Origin: an uncultured Solobacterium sp.
Lineage (GTDB): Bacteria > Bacillota_I > Bacilli_A > Erysipelotrichales > Erysipelotrichaceae
Direction: 5' to 3'
NCBI GenBank assembly: GCA_900552125.1
Contig: URYK01000073.1
Location: 1-8,867 of the forward strand
DNA length: 8,867 nucleotides
Shown: piece by piece, positions 1 through 5,931 of the stretch
Position numbering within the stretch: position 1 is the first letter of the stretch
Layout: the number at the start of each line of letters is the position of its first letter
The notes under the pieces: model-generated
Database searches by the model: none
Seen by the model: the letters and a program-made list of their open reading frames with translations, nothing else
What the model was told of the DNA's origin: nothing
Program-made: the position numbers and the translations under genes

Positions 1-55
1 AAGAAAGTTCAACCATGCCTGTACATGTTTGAACTATAGCGACTGCCTGTCGCAC
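1..55 (-). mobile_element. Probable group II intron, 5' end (partial, runs off the window)
   Basis: Read on the minus strand from position 55, the sequence begins GTGCGACAGGCAGTCGC, which fits the GUGYG start of group II introns. It folds at once into a 5-bp hairpin (39-43 with 49-53), then a second hairpin (7-17 with 24-34, 10 of 11 positions paired), as expected for the start of domain I. The junction lies four bases after a perfect terminator stem, and insertion just behind terminator hairpins is the known habit of bacterial class C group II introns. Only 55 bases are visible, with no EBS, reverse transcriptase or domain V, so the intron class is unknown. The alternative is a run of three unrelated hairpins downstream of the PTS operon. 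Confidence 0.5.
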
Positions 56-85
56 GAAAGAATAGGAAGAGAACTCTTCCTATTC
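56..85 (-). terminator. Rho-independent terminator of the fructose-type PTS operon
   Basis: Positions 60-71 and 74-85 are exact reverse complements, a 12-bp perfect inverted repeat with two bases between them; in RNA the top pairs would open into a larger loop. It lies 14 bases past the EIIC stop codon. On the minus strand it is followed only by TTTC before GTGCG begins, so its U-tract looks cut short, which fits insertion of an intron into the terminator tail. Confidence 0.7.
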
Positions 86-99
86 TGCTATTTATTCTT

Positions 100-1200
100 T
101 TATTCAAATGCAATTTCAATATCTTCTAAATCTACTGATTCTTCTGTTTCTTCAGTACTTACATTGAAATCTACAAATATTGTTGATACAACAGCGATAA
201 ATAAAGCTCCTACTAAAATACCAACTAAATAAGCCCATCCGCTTGAGATAGAGATAAATCCATAAATACCACCTACTGGAGGAATTTCAGCAGTAGCTCC
301 TAATAAACATGTAACTGCAGCACCTAATGCTCCACCAATCATATTAATAGGAATTAAACGTGTTGGTTTTACTAATGTAAATGGAATAGCACCTTCTGTA
401 ATACCAATGAATCCCATAACCCAGCAGCCTTTTCCACCTTCTCTTAATTCTTCTGAGAATCTTGCTTTACGAATTGTTGTGGCAATAGCATAAGCTAGTG
501 GTGGAATACAAATTGCACAGTTGATAAATACATTTGGCTGAAAAATACCTTCTGTCATTAAAATGTTACCTGCCATCCAAGCTGATTTATTGATAGGTCC
601 TCCCATATCTGTACAAATCATAGCTCCTAAAATCATTGCAAGAATAATCTGTGATGTAGAACCGCTGCATAGTGCACGTAACCAATCAACTAATGCAGTG
701 TTTATAGCTGCCAAAGGAGTAGCTAGAATTACACCCATAATAACTGCTACAGCACCAGTTGCCAAGAATGGACAAATTACAAGTGGCATAACCTGCTGCA
801 TGCTTTCTGGCAAATGAATATGATTTTTTGCCCAACGAACCACGTAACCTGCGATAAATGCTGCAATAACTGCTCCTAAGAAACCAGCCATTGTGCTTGA
901 TGCAAGTGCACCACCAATTAGACCAGCTCCGATTGCCGGTTTATCAGCAATTGAATATGCAATAAATCCTGCAAGAACAGTGTTTGTTAAACCAATACCA
1001 GTCCATCCAACTTGTTCAATCAAATATAAGATATGCTCAAATCCTTGTGTTTCTGCATATGGATCTAAACTAGTAATACCCATACATAATGCAATAATTT
1101 TTGGTATAGCTACAACCAAAGATGCCCCAATGATCAGTGGTAGCATATAACCAATACCAGTCATAATATGACCAGTAGCTTCTTTTATAAACTTTCTCAT
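100..1200 (-). CDS. PTS fructose-family transporter subunit EIIC (membrane permease)
   Basis: This is the integral membrane channel of a sugar PTS, moving the sugar while EIIB phosphorylates it. The 366-residue product is a chain of hydrophobic helices and carries two motifs of fructose-family EIIC: GGPINKSAW at residues 200-208, and GITEGAIPF around residues 266-274 with Glu269, normally part of the sugar site. Its length is usual for a stand-alone EIIC. The C-terminal tail is short and acidic. The ATG at 1200 is preceded by AGGAGTG at good spacing. It is the last gene of the EIIA-EIIB-EIIC operon but lies 108 bases after EIIB, a gap holding hairpins. The substrate is uncertain: fructose or a fructose-like sugar (Frw/Fry/Frv type, mannosylglycerate type) are all possible. 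The family call is firm; the sugar is not. Confidence 0.92.
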   Translation of the reverse strand: MRKFIKEATGHIMTGIGYMLPLIIGASLVVAIPKIIALCMGITSLDPYAETQGFEHILYLIEQVGWTGIGLTNTVLAGFIAYSIADKPAIGAGLIGGALASSTMAGFLGAVIAAFIAGYVVRWAKNHIHLPESMQQVMPLVICPFLATGAVAVIMGVILATPLAAINTALVDWLRALCSGSTSQIILAMILGAMICTDMGGPINKSAWMAGNILMTEGIFQPNVFINCAICIPPLAYAIATTIRKARFSEELREGGKGCWVMGFIGITEGAIPFTLVKPTRLIPINMIGGALGAAVTCLLGATAEIPPVGGIYGFISISSGWAYLVGILVGALFIAVVSTIFVDFNVSTEETEESVDLEDIEIAFE

Positions 1201-1235
1201 TTTTTCTTCACTCCTATAGATTTTTTATAAATCAA

Positions 1236-1244
1236 TGCTATAAT
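1236..1244 (+). promoter_or_regulatory. Possible extended -10 promoter on the strand opposite the PTS operon
   Basis: The plus strand reads TGCTATAAT, a perfect extended -10 element, in the gap between EIIB and EIIC. The region 16-18 bases upstream (about 1215-1222) is AT-rich but has no good -35. The same bases form one arm of a hairpin (GCTATAA 1237-1243 with TTATAGC 1263-1269), so the match may be structural rather than a promoter. Confidence 0.25.
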
Positions 1245-1250
1245 AAGAGT

Positions 1251-1310
1251 ACGTTAGCTCACTTATAGCAGCGTAGCAATCTAACTGGCCAGAGTTAAAT
1301 TGCTTTTTTT
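1251..1310 (+). ncRNA. Candidate small RNA antisense to the EIIB-EIIC intergenic gap
   Basis: A plus-strand extended -10 at 1236-1244 and a hairpin plus T-run ending at 1310 would delimit a transcript of about 60 bases, antisense to the gap between EIIB and EIIC in the operon mRNA. Nothing else supports transcription here. The alternative is that the whole 1201-1308 gap is a structured intercistronic element of the minus-strand mRNA that changes the EIIC:EIIB ratio. Confidence 0.22.
1276..1310 (+). terminator. Hairpin with T-run between EIIB and EIIC, oriented on the plus strand
   Basis: GCAATCTAACT (1276-1286) and AGTTAAATTGC (1293-1303) form an 11-position stem around the loop GGCCAG, followed directly by seven T (1304-1310) on the plus strand. 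That is terminator-like, but the orientation is opposite to the flanking genes. The one non-Watson-Crick position is a C-A mismatch in plus-strand RNA and a G-U wobble in minus-strand RNA, so stem pairing favours the minus strand while the T-run favours the plus strand. Confidence 0.45.
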
Positions 1311-1629
1311 ATTTACTTTTAGCTTCAACAGCACTAATGCATTTTTTAATAACTGCCTGAGGTGCCTTTATACATGTTGTGATATTTACACGAATAACAG
1401 GTTTTCCATCAAAGCGATCCATTCCTTCAATTTTCTGATCGCTGGCAATAATTACAAAATCTGCTGCTTTTGCTTCTTCATCTGTAATTTTATTTACCTG
1501 TCCCATACTACCCTGTTGTTCCATTTTAATATCATGACCTAGCTCTTTCCCTGCTTTCTCTAATGCTTTTGCTGCCATAGGGGTATGAGCTAACCCAGCT
1601 GGACAAGCTGAAATTCCAACAATTTTCAT
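1309..1629 (-). CDS. PTS fructose-family transporter subunit EIIB
   Basis: This cytoplasmic phosphocarrier takes the phosphate from EIIA and passes it to the sugar entering through EIIC. The 106-residue product shows the fructose-type EIIB signature at its start, ISACPAGLAHTPMAAKAL, with the phosphorylated cysteine at Cys9. The EQQGSMG stretch that follows is also typical of the family. Length matches a single EIIB domain, so the permease is split into separate polypeptides rather than fused as in FruA. Its ribosome site, AAGGAGG, lies inside the end of the EIIA gene, whose stop is one base before this ATG; the two are probably translationally coupled. Its stop falls in the T-run of the plus-strand hairpin. 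Function is clear; the sugar is not. Confidence 0.92.
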   Translation of the reverse strand: MKIVGISACPAGLAHTPMAAKALEKAGKELGHDIKMEQQGSMGQVNKITDEEAKAADFVIIASDQKIEGMDRFDGKPVIRVNITTCIKAPQAVIKKCISAVEAKSK

Positions 1630-1630
1630 C

Positions 1631-2098
1631 TTAATTTCCTCCTTCCTGTGTAATCTTGCTTAATATATATTCTTTTAACTCGTTTTTATCTGTAGATGAT
1701 TGTACAGTTGATTTAAAATCATCTTCCAGCAAACAAGTCGCAAGCTGAGAAATCATCTGTAAATGAATATTTCCTTCATTTTTTTCTGGAACTAATAAAG
1801 CAAACAAATTATGTACTTCACTGTCATCTAAAGTTTCCCAGTCCAATTTTGAAACATTACGAATAAAGAATACAGATACTTTTTCCACATAACTACTTCG
1901 AGCATGAGGAATCGCAAAGCCATCTTGTAATCCTGTCGAAAATTCTTGTTCACGTTTTAGTAAATCAGCCAACAAACCATTTTCATCTTTGCAGATTCCA
2001 TATTCTTTTGCCTTTTTAGCAATGAATTCAAGCACATCTTGTTTTGATTTATAATTTTCATCTAAGAATATATAATTATTTTGAATTAAATCTGTCAT
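1631..2098 (-). CDS. PTS fructose/mannitol-family subunit EIIA
   Basis: This soluble subunit receives phosphate from HPr and hands it to EIIB. The 155-residue product is one PTS EIIA type-2 domain with the family pattern of an RE pair (residues 49-50), GFAIPHA, and the phosphorylated His65 within the AIPHA motif. It is the first gene of the three-gene permease operon, starting at ATG 2098 behind AAAGGAG nine bases upstream. The strong promoter, cre box and inverted repeats in front of it belong to the whole operon. The gene looks intact. In PRD-regulated systems this type of subunit and EIIB commonly also report sugar transport to the regulator; the divergent regulator gene makes that likely here, as an inference. 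Confidence 0.93.
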   Translation of the reverse strand: MTDLIQNNYIFLDENYKSKQDVLEFIAKKAKEYGICKDENGLLADLLKREQEFSTGLQDGFAIPHARSSYVEKVSVFFIRNVSKLDWETLDDSEVHNLFALLVPEKNEGNIHLQMISQLATCLLEDDFKSTVQSSTDKNELKEYILSKITQEGGN

Positions 2099-2120
2099 AA
2101 TTGAATACTCCTTTCAACAT

Positions 2121-2135
2121 TGAATACGTTTACAT
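2121..2135 (-). promoter_or_regulatory. cre box (CcpA-type catabolite repression operator)
   Basis: The minus strand reads ATGTAAACGTATTCA. It meets every fixed position of the cre consensus WTGNAANCGNWNNCW. It overlaps the last bases of the -10 box and covers the expected start site near 2127, where bound CcpA would block transcription initiation. This implies repression of the fructose-type operon when a preferred sugar is present. Confidence 0.75.
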
Positions 2136-2162
2136 TATATAAACTATTACTTGAACTATCAA
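2134..2162 (-). promoter_or_regulatory. Promoter of the fructose-type PTS operon
   Basis: On the minus strand TTGATA (2157-2162) and TATAAT (2134-2139) are separated by exactly 17 bases: a five-of-six -35 and a perfect -10. The expected start is near 2127, about 29 bases before the EIIA start codon. The cre box overlaps it downstream and an inverted-repeat operator sits nine bases upstream of the -35. Confidence 0.8.
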
Positions 2163-2170
2163 CCAAACTA

Positions 2171-2192
2171 TTTTCCATGAGAAAGTGGAAAT
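2171..2192. promoter_or_regulatory. Operator-like inverted repeat 1, upstream of the PTS operon -35
   Basis: TTTTCCA, eight bases, then TGGAAAT: the TTTCCA/TGGAAA half-sites are exact inverted copies. Centre 2181.5 is about 55 bases upstream of the predicted operon start, abutting the -35, the usual place for an activator. The same half-sites recur in repeat 2. Probably bound by the divergent PRD regulator; that assignment is an inference from position. Confidence 0.6.
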
Positions 2193-2214
2193 ACGAATAT
2201 CACAATCCATGCTC

Positions 2215-2236
2215 TTTTCCACTTTCATATGGAAAT
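2215..2236. promoter_or_regulatory. Operator-like inverted repeat 2, upstream of the regulator gene
   Basis: TTTTCCA, eight bases, then TGGAAAT, the same half-sites and spacing as repeat 1. Taken in the opposite orientation it matches repeat 1 at 18 of 22 positions, including part of the central bases (GAAAG). Centres are 44 bases apart, about four helical turns. It overlaps the likely promoter region of the regulator gene, suggesting autoregulation. Confidence 0.6.
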
Positions 2237-2271
2237 TGCTTAAGTTGTAAAATAGAATAATTTGTTATAAG
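2236..2271 (+). promoter_or_regulatory. Weak promoter region of the PRD regulator gene
   Basis: No clear consensus pair is present. Candidates are TTGCTT (2236-2241) with TAATTT (2258-2263) at 16 bases, or TATAAG (2266-2271) with TTGTAA (2245-2250) at 15 bases. The first abuts inverted repeat 2. A weak promoter is normal for a regulator gene. Confidence 0.25.
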
Positions 2272-2285
2272 TATATTAATGAAAG

Positions 2286-2291
2286 AAGGTG
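2286..2291 (+). promoter_or_regulatory. Ribosome binding site that decides the regulator start
   Basis: AAGGTG lies five bases before the ATG at 2297. The upstream in-frame ATG at 2279 has only AT-rich sequence before it and this site falls inside its reading frame, so 2297 is the preferred start. Confidence 0.6.
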
Positions 2292-2296
2292 CTAAG

Positions 2297-3877
2297 ATGT
2301 TTTCATCTTTACGACTACAAGAAATATTTGAAATAATATGTAGCCAGCCATATACAACTACTGCAGCCTTAGCAAAGCATTTCCATGTAACCGAAAGAAC
2401 AATACGTACAGACATTACATCACTAAATATAGAATTGCAAAAATACAAATGTGAAATTCAATTAAAGAGAAAACAAGGATATCATTTAAATATCCTAGAT
2501 GAAAAAGCATACAATTCTTTACTGGAACAATGCAATGGTATGAACAAAACTATAGACTTAAATTCTATGAATGACAGAATACATTACATCTTAAAACAAT
2601 TATTATATAGTGATGATTACATCAGTTTAGATGATTTAGCTAATTCCGTGTATGTATCTAGAAATACTTTACAGAATTACATAAAAACAATTAAGGAAAT
2701 CTTAGAAAAATATAATTTAATATATGTATCAAAAACAAATCAGGGTATAAAGGTCTTTGGAAATGAAAAAGATAAACGAGAATGTATAATAAATAATGTT
2801 TTATCAAAAGAAGCACCATCTTATATAATTAGTTTTTCCAAAAAAGAACAGCAGCTATTCAATAATATTGATTTAGAACTTTTAAACCAGATCATCACAA
2901 GAGATTTAAAGAATTTTAAAATAAAATCCAGTGATTATGATCGAAAAAACCTTGTAATACATTTTGCTTTAATGTTATCAAGAGTAAAATCTGAAAATTA
3001 CATCCCTTATGATACTAATTTCCCAATTCCAGAGGAAGTTAGCGAAATGCTGGATAGCATGTGTAAACATGTAGAGGAAAAATTTGATGTACAAATAACA
3101 AATGGGGAAAAACAATATGTTTATTTACATATTGCTACTAACACAACTTTACAGATTGGAAATATAAATCCTATTGTATTAAACAAACAAATAAAGGAAT
3201 TATTAGAGAACATCTATCATGAATATAACTTTGATCTACGTAATGATGAAATTCTGAAAAAAGATTTATTCAATCATTTTTCGAGTATTTTTGCTAGCAG
3301 AAAAATTTCTCTTCATAAAAAAAATCCTTTATTAAATACTATTAAATCTAATTTTCCGCTTGCTTTTGAAATAACCCTAACATCTACTGCAAACGTATTC
3401 CCTGATAAATTAAACGAAGACGAGATAGGTTATGTTAGCCTACATATCGGGGCAGCCATTGAAAGATGCTTTTCAGGGCAATATAACCATAAGAAAGTAT
3501 TGTTAGTATGTGGTTCTGGTATAGCTACTACAAGAATGCTTGAAGCTAGACTAAATGCCATCTTCAACAACAAAATCATAATCGTTGATAAAATATCTTA
3601 TGCTGAATTCAAAAACTATACCGCAGAAGATTTCCAAGGGATTGATTTTGTAATTTCCACAATACCAATTCAATCAGATATTATTCCAATTCAAGTCGTA
3701 GATTTTGCTTTACATAATTTAGATATTGAAAAAATATCCAGATTATTAAGCAGCATGAATAAAAAACTAGATAGAATGCATAAATTCTTTGATAAAAACT
3801 TATTTATCCACAAGAAAAAAGTAAGTTCAAAAGAAGAGCTTATTCGTCTATTATGCAATTTATTAGAGAGTCAGTAA
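2297..3877 (+). CDS. PRD-containing PTS-controlled transcription regulator (LicR/ManR/MtlR type), C-terminally cut by an in-frame TAA
   Basis: A DNA-binding regulator whose activity is set by PTS phosphorylation. Order in the 526 residues: an HTH_11-type helix-turn-helix (about 20-45), a second Mga-like HTH (about 110-132), PRD1 with His222 and His278, PRD2 with His327 and His383, and an EIIB-like domain with Cys405 in LLVCGSGIATTR. All four PRD histidines and the EIIB cysteine are present. The family normally ends in an EIIA type-2 domain; here it begins near residue 495 and stops at TAA 3875-3877. The same frame continues with the rest of that domain to 4216, giving a family-typical 639 codons. 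It is divergent from the fructose-type operon and separated from it by paired inverted repeats, so it probably activates that operon. It is not a BglG-type RNA antiterminator, since it has DNA-binding domains and no RNA-binding one. Confidence 0.88.
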   Translation: MFSSLRLQEIFEIICSQPYTTTAALAKHFHVTERTIRTDITSLNIELQKYKCEIQLKRKQGYHLNILDEKAYNSLLEQCNGMNKTIDLNSMNDRIHYILKQLLYSDDYISLDDLANSVYVSRNTLQNYIKTIKEILEKYNLIYVSKTNQGIKVFGNEKDKRECIINNVLSKEAPSYIISFSKKEQQLFNNIDLELLNQIITRDLKNFKIKSSDYDRKNLVIHFALMLSRVKSENYIPYDTNFPIPEEVSEMLDSMCKHVEEKFDVQITNGEKQYVYLHIATNTTLQIGNINPIVLNKQIKELLENIYHEYNFDLRNDEILKKDLFNHFSSIFASRKISLHKKNPLLNTIKSNFPLAFEITLTSTANVFPDKLNEDEIGYVSLHIGAAIERCFSGQYNHKKVLLVCGSGIATTRMLEARLNAIFNNKIIIVDKISYAEFKNYTAEDFQGIDFVISTIPIQSDIIPIQVVDFALHNLDIEKISRLLSSMNKKLDRMHKFFDKNLFIHKKKVSSKEELIRLLCNLLESQ

Positions 3878-4216
3878 ATCGTAGATAGTGATTATTATGA
3901 ATCTGTTATACAGCGCGAAAGTCTAGCTAAAACTAATATGAATGAGATATTTGCAATACCTCATCCAATGAAACCTTGCTGTACTCAAACTAAAGTAGCC
4001 GTAGCTATATTAGATGAAGGAATAACATGGAATGATGATAATGAAACTGTTAGAATTATTTTTATGTTAAGCATTCAATCCGGTGAACAAAGTGATATCG
4101 AACATCTTTATGATTTATTTATCGATATCGTAAATGACGCCAAACTCCAGCAAAATATTTTAGAATCAAAAAACTATGAACAATTTATTCATACAATATC
4201 AAAAATCATAGACTAA
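3878..4216 (+). pseudogene. Remainder of the regulator's EIIA-like domain, separated by the in-frame TAA
   Basis: In the same reading frame as the regulator, 112 sense codons follow the TAA without another stop. They encode the core of a PTS EIIA type-2 domain: a YYESVIQRE segment, then FAIPHP with the phosphorylatable histidine (codon 556 counted from the regulator start), then the normal end of the domain. A separate product could start at ATG 3938, but no ribosome site precedes it and that start would lose the conserved RE segment. A nonsense change, a sequencing error or stop-codon readthrough are the options. No frameshift is involved. Confidence 0.75.
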
Positions 4217-4217
4217 G

Positions 4218-4274
4218 AAAAAAGGTTCAACAAGATGACCATTAAAAATCATTTTGTTGAACCTTTATTTTTTT
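4218..4274. terminator. Bidirectional terminator between the regulator and IMP dehydrogenase
   Basis: Positions 4221-4238 and 4249-4266 form an 18-bp stem (13 perfect pairs starting AAAGGTTCAACAA, one G-T position, four more pairs) around a 10-base loop. Six A (4218-4223) precede it and seven T (4268-4274) follow, so it can end transcripts from both sides. The T-run overlaps the stop codon of the convergent IMP dehydrogenase gene. Confidence 0.9.
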
Positions 4275-5787
4275 ACTTCACTTTCGCATCTAATGTGTTG
4301 TCTTTTACCACAACATCATGTGCTCCACCTTCTACGATACTTGTAGAAGATACTAATGTAATCTTAGCTTTCTGCTGTAATTCTTCAATTGTTAAAGCAC
4401 CACAGTTACACATTGTATGTTTGATTTTACTTAAAGTTAAATCTACATTATCTTTCAATGCTCCAGCATATGGGACATAGGAATCAACACCTTCCACAAA
4501 AGATAATTTTTTGCTTCCTCCCATGTCATAGCGCTGCCAGTTTCTAGCACGAGCACTTCCTTCTCCCCAATATTCTTTCATATATGTACCATTAACTGTA
4601 ACTTTCTTAGTTGGTGATTCTTCGAAACGAGAGAAATATCTTCCTAACATTACAAAGTCTGCACCCATAGCTAATGCTAAAGTAATATGATAATCATGAA
4701 CAATTCCACCATCACTACAGATAGGAATATAAATTCCAGTTTCCTTAAAGTATTCATCACGAGCTTTCGCAACTTCAATTGTAGCTGTTGCCTGTCCACG
4801 CCCGATACCTTTTTGTTCACGAGTAATACAGATCGAACCTCCGCCGATTCCAATCTTGATAAAATCAGCGCCTGCTTCTGCTAGGAAACGGAATCCTTCT
4901 GCATCTACAACGTTTCCAGCACCAACTTTTACACTATCTCCATAGTGATCACGTATCCATTTTAGAGTAATTGCCTGCCATTCGCTAAATCCTTCACTTG
5001 AATCAATACAAAGAACATCAGCACCTGCTTCTACCAATGCTGGAACACGCTGTTCATAATCACGTGTATTAATACCAGCTCCAACGATATAACGTTTCTG
5101 ATCATCTAATAATTCATTTGGATTTTCCTTATGAGAATCATAATCTTTACGGAATACAAAAGCTTTTAAATGCTGATCTTTATCAATGATTGGCAGCTGA
5201 TTTAGTTTATGTTCCCAAATCATATCATTTGCTTCACTTAAAGATAAGCCATCTTCACCATAAATCAGTTTATCAAATGGTGTCATAAATTCAGAAACTT
5301 TAGTCATTGGATCCATACGAGAAGTACGATAATCACGACTCGTAATAATCCCCAATAATTTTCCTTCGGCTGTTCCATCTTCTGTAACGGCCATTGTCGC
5401 ATGACCTGTTTCTTCTTTTAAATCCAACACATCTTGTAAAGTAGCATCTGGACGAATATTAGAATCACTGTATACAAAGCCTGCTTTTGTAGCTTTTACA
5501 CGAGCTACCATTGCAGCCTCGTCTTCTACTGTCTGTGATCCATAAATGAAGGAAATTCCTCCCTCTCTAGCCAATGCACAAGCCATTTTTTCACCTGATA
5601 CAGATTGCATAATCGCAGAAACCATAGGGATATTCATAGAAAGTGCGGGTTTTTCTTCCCCTTTTCTAAACTTAACCAATGGTGTTCTTAAAGAAACATT
5701 TGCTGGTGTACATTCTGAAGAAGAATATCCAGGTACCAATAGATATTCACTAAATGTACGAGAAGGTTCGTTAAAATAGTAAGCCAT
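4273..5787 (-). CDS. guaB: Inosine-5'-monophosphate dehydrogenase, Tritrichomonas-like type
   Basis: This enzyme oxidises IMP to XMP with NAD+, the committed step of guanine nucleotide synthesis, in the cytoplasm. The 504 residues form a (beta/alpha)8 barrel interrupted at about residues 105-225 by two CBS domains (for example [10 protein letters not shown] and the NQLPIID segment). The catalytic loop reads [19 protein letters not shown] with nucleophile Cys320, where most bacterial enzymes have GIGPGSICTTR. The flap contains [16 protein letters not shown] with the Arg419-Tyr420 catalytic pair, followed by a CNCGALT segment and [11 protein letters not shown] near the end. These features and the length match, from memory, Tritrichomonas foetus IMPDH (503 residues, Cys319, Arg418, Tyr419). 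ATG 5787 follows AAGGAG. The gene has its own promoter and converges on the regulator. Enzyme identity is very secure. Confidence 0.96.
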   Translation of the reverse strand: MAYYFNEPSRTFSEYLLVPGYSSSECTPANVSLRTPLVKFRKGEEKPALSMNIPMVSAIMQSVSGEKMACALAREGGISFIYGSQTVEDEAAMVARVKATKAGFVYSDSNIRPDATLQDVLDLKEETGHATMAVTEDGTAEGKLLGIITSRDYRTSRMDPMTKVSEFMTPFDKLIYGEDGLSLSEANDMIWEHKLNQLPIIDKDQHLKAFVFRKDYDSHKENPNELLDDQKRYIVGAGINTRDYEQRVPALVEAGADVLCIDSSEGFSEWQAITLKWIRDHYGDSVKVGAGNVVDAEGFRFLAEAGADFIKIGIGGGSICITREQKGIGRGQATATIEVAKARDEYFKETGIYIPICSDGGIVHDYHITLALAMGADFVMLGRYFSRFEESPTKKVTVNGTYMKEYWGEGSARARNWQRYDMGGSKKLSFVEGVDSYVPYAGALKDNVDLTLSKIKHTMCNCGALTIEELQQKAKITLVSSTSIVEGGAHDVVVKDNTLDAKVK

Positions 5788-5811
5788 GTTATCATCTCTC
5801 CTTTTCTATAG

Positions 5812-5844
5812 TCAATTTTCAAACTTTCCTAATATAAAAATTGA
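5812..5844 (-). other. Stem-loop at the 5' end of the IMP dehydrogenase leader
   Basis: TCAATTTT and AAAATTGA (5837-5844 with 5812-5819) are exact reverse complements around 17 bases, directly after the predicted transcript start near 5847. It may protect the 5' end of the mRNA. No purine riboswitch core or terminator is visible in this roughly 60-base leader. Confidence 0.3.
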
Positions 5845-5853
5845 TTTTTATTA

Positions 5854-5882
5854 ATTATAATGACATTCAGAATTGAAGTCAA
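5854..5882 (-). promoter_or_regulatory. guaB: Promoter of the IMP dehydrogenase gene
   Basis: On the minus strand TTGACT (5877-5882) and TATAAT (5854-5859) stand exactly 17 bases apart, one base short of full consensus. The expected start is near 5847, leaving a leader of about 60 bases. This makes the gene independent of the agaI operon upstream, after which I see only an A/T-only inverted repeat (near 5890-5910) and no strong terminator. Confidence 0.85.
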
Positions 5883-5931
5883 TATTCCTTTGAAAACTTT
5901 TTCAAAAAAGAAGAGTCAAATAGTACTATGC

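Noticed and set aside
29..232. Open frames opposite the EIIC, EIIB, IMPDH and agaW genes (for example 29-232, 563-817, 893-1150, 4687-4884, 5546-5779, 7502-7816)
   Set aside because: Each lies wholly or mostly antisense to a well-supported gene, has no recognisable domain and looks like a coding shadow.
2279..2296. Longer regulator start at ATG 2279
   Set aside because: No ribosome site precedes it, while AAGGTG lies five bases before ATG 2297, after which the usual N-terminal helix-turn-helix begins.
2200..2448. Minus-strand open frame across the regulator start and promoter region
   Set aside because: It overlaps the operator and the regulator N-terminus and has no family features.
3860..3890. 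Programmed frameshift joining the regulator to its EIIA domain
   Set aside because: Both parts are in the same frame, so only a stop codon, not a shift, lies between them. TAA also rules out selenocysteine and pyrrolysine decoding.
3938..4216. A separate small EIIA gene starting at ATG 3938
   Set aside because: It is in the same frame as the regulator, has no ribosome site, and would start inside the domain after the conserved RE segment; a split domain is simpler.
5788..5860. Purine or guanine riboswitch before the IMP dehydrogenase gene
   Set aside because: The leader is about 60 bases, with one A/T-rich stem, no conserved three-way junction and no terminator.
5885..5915. Terminator after agaI
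   Set aside because: TTTGAAAA facing TTTTCAAA is an A/T-only inverted repeat with a two-base loop, too weak to call a terminator.
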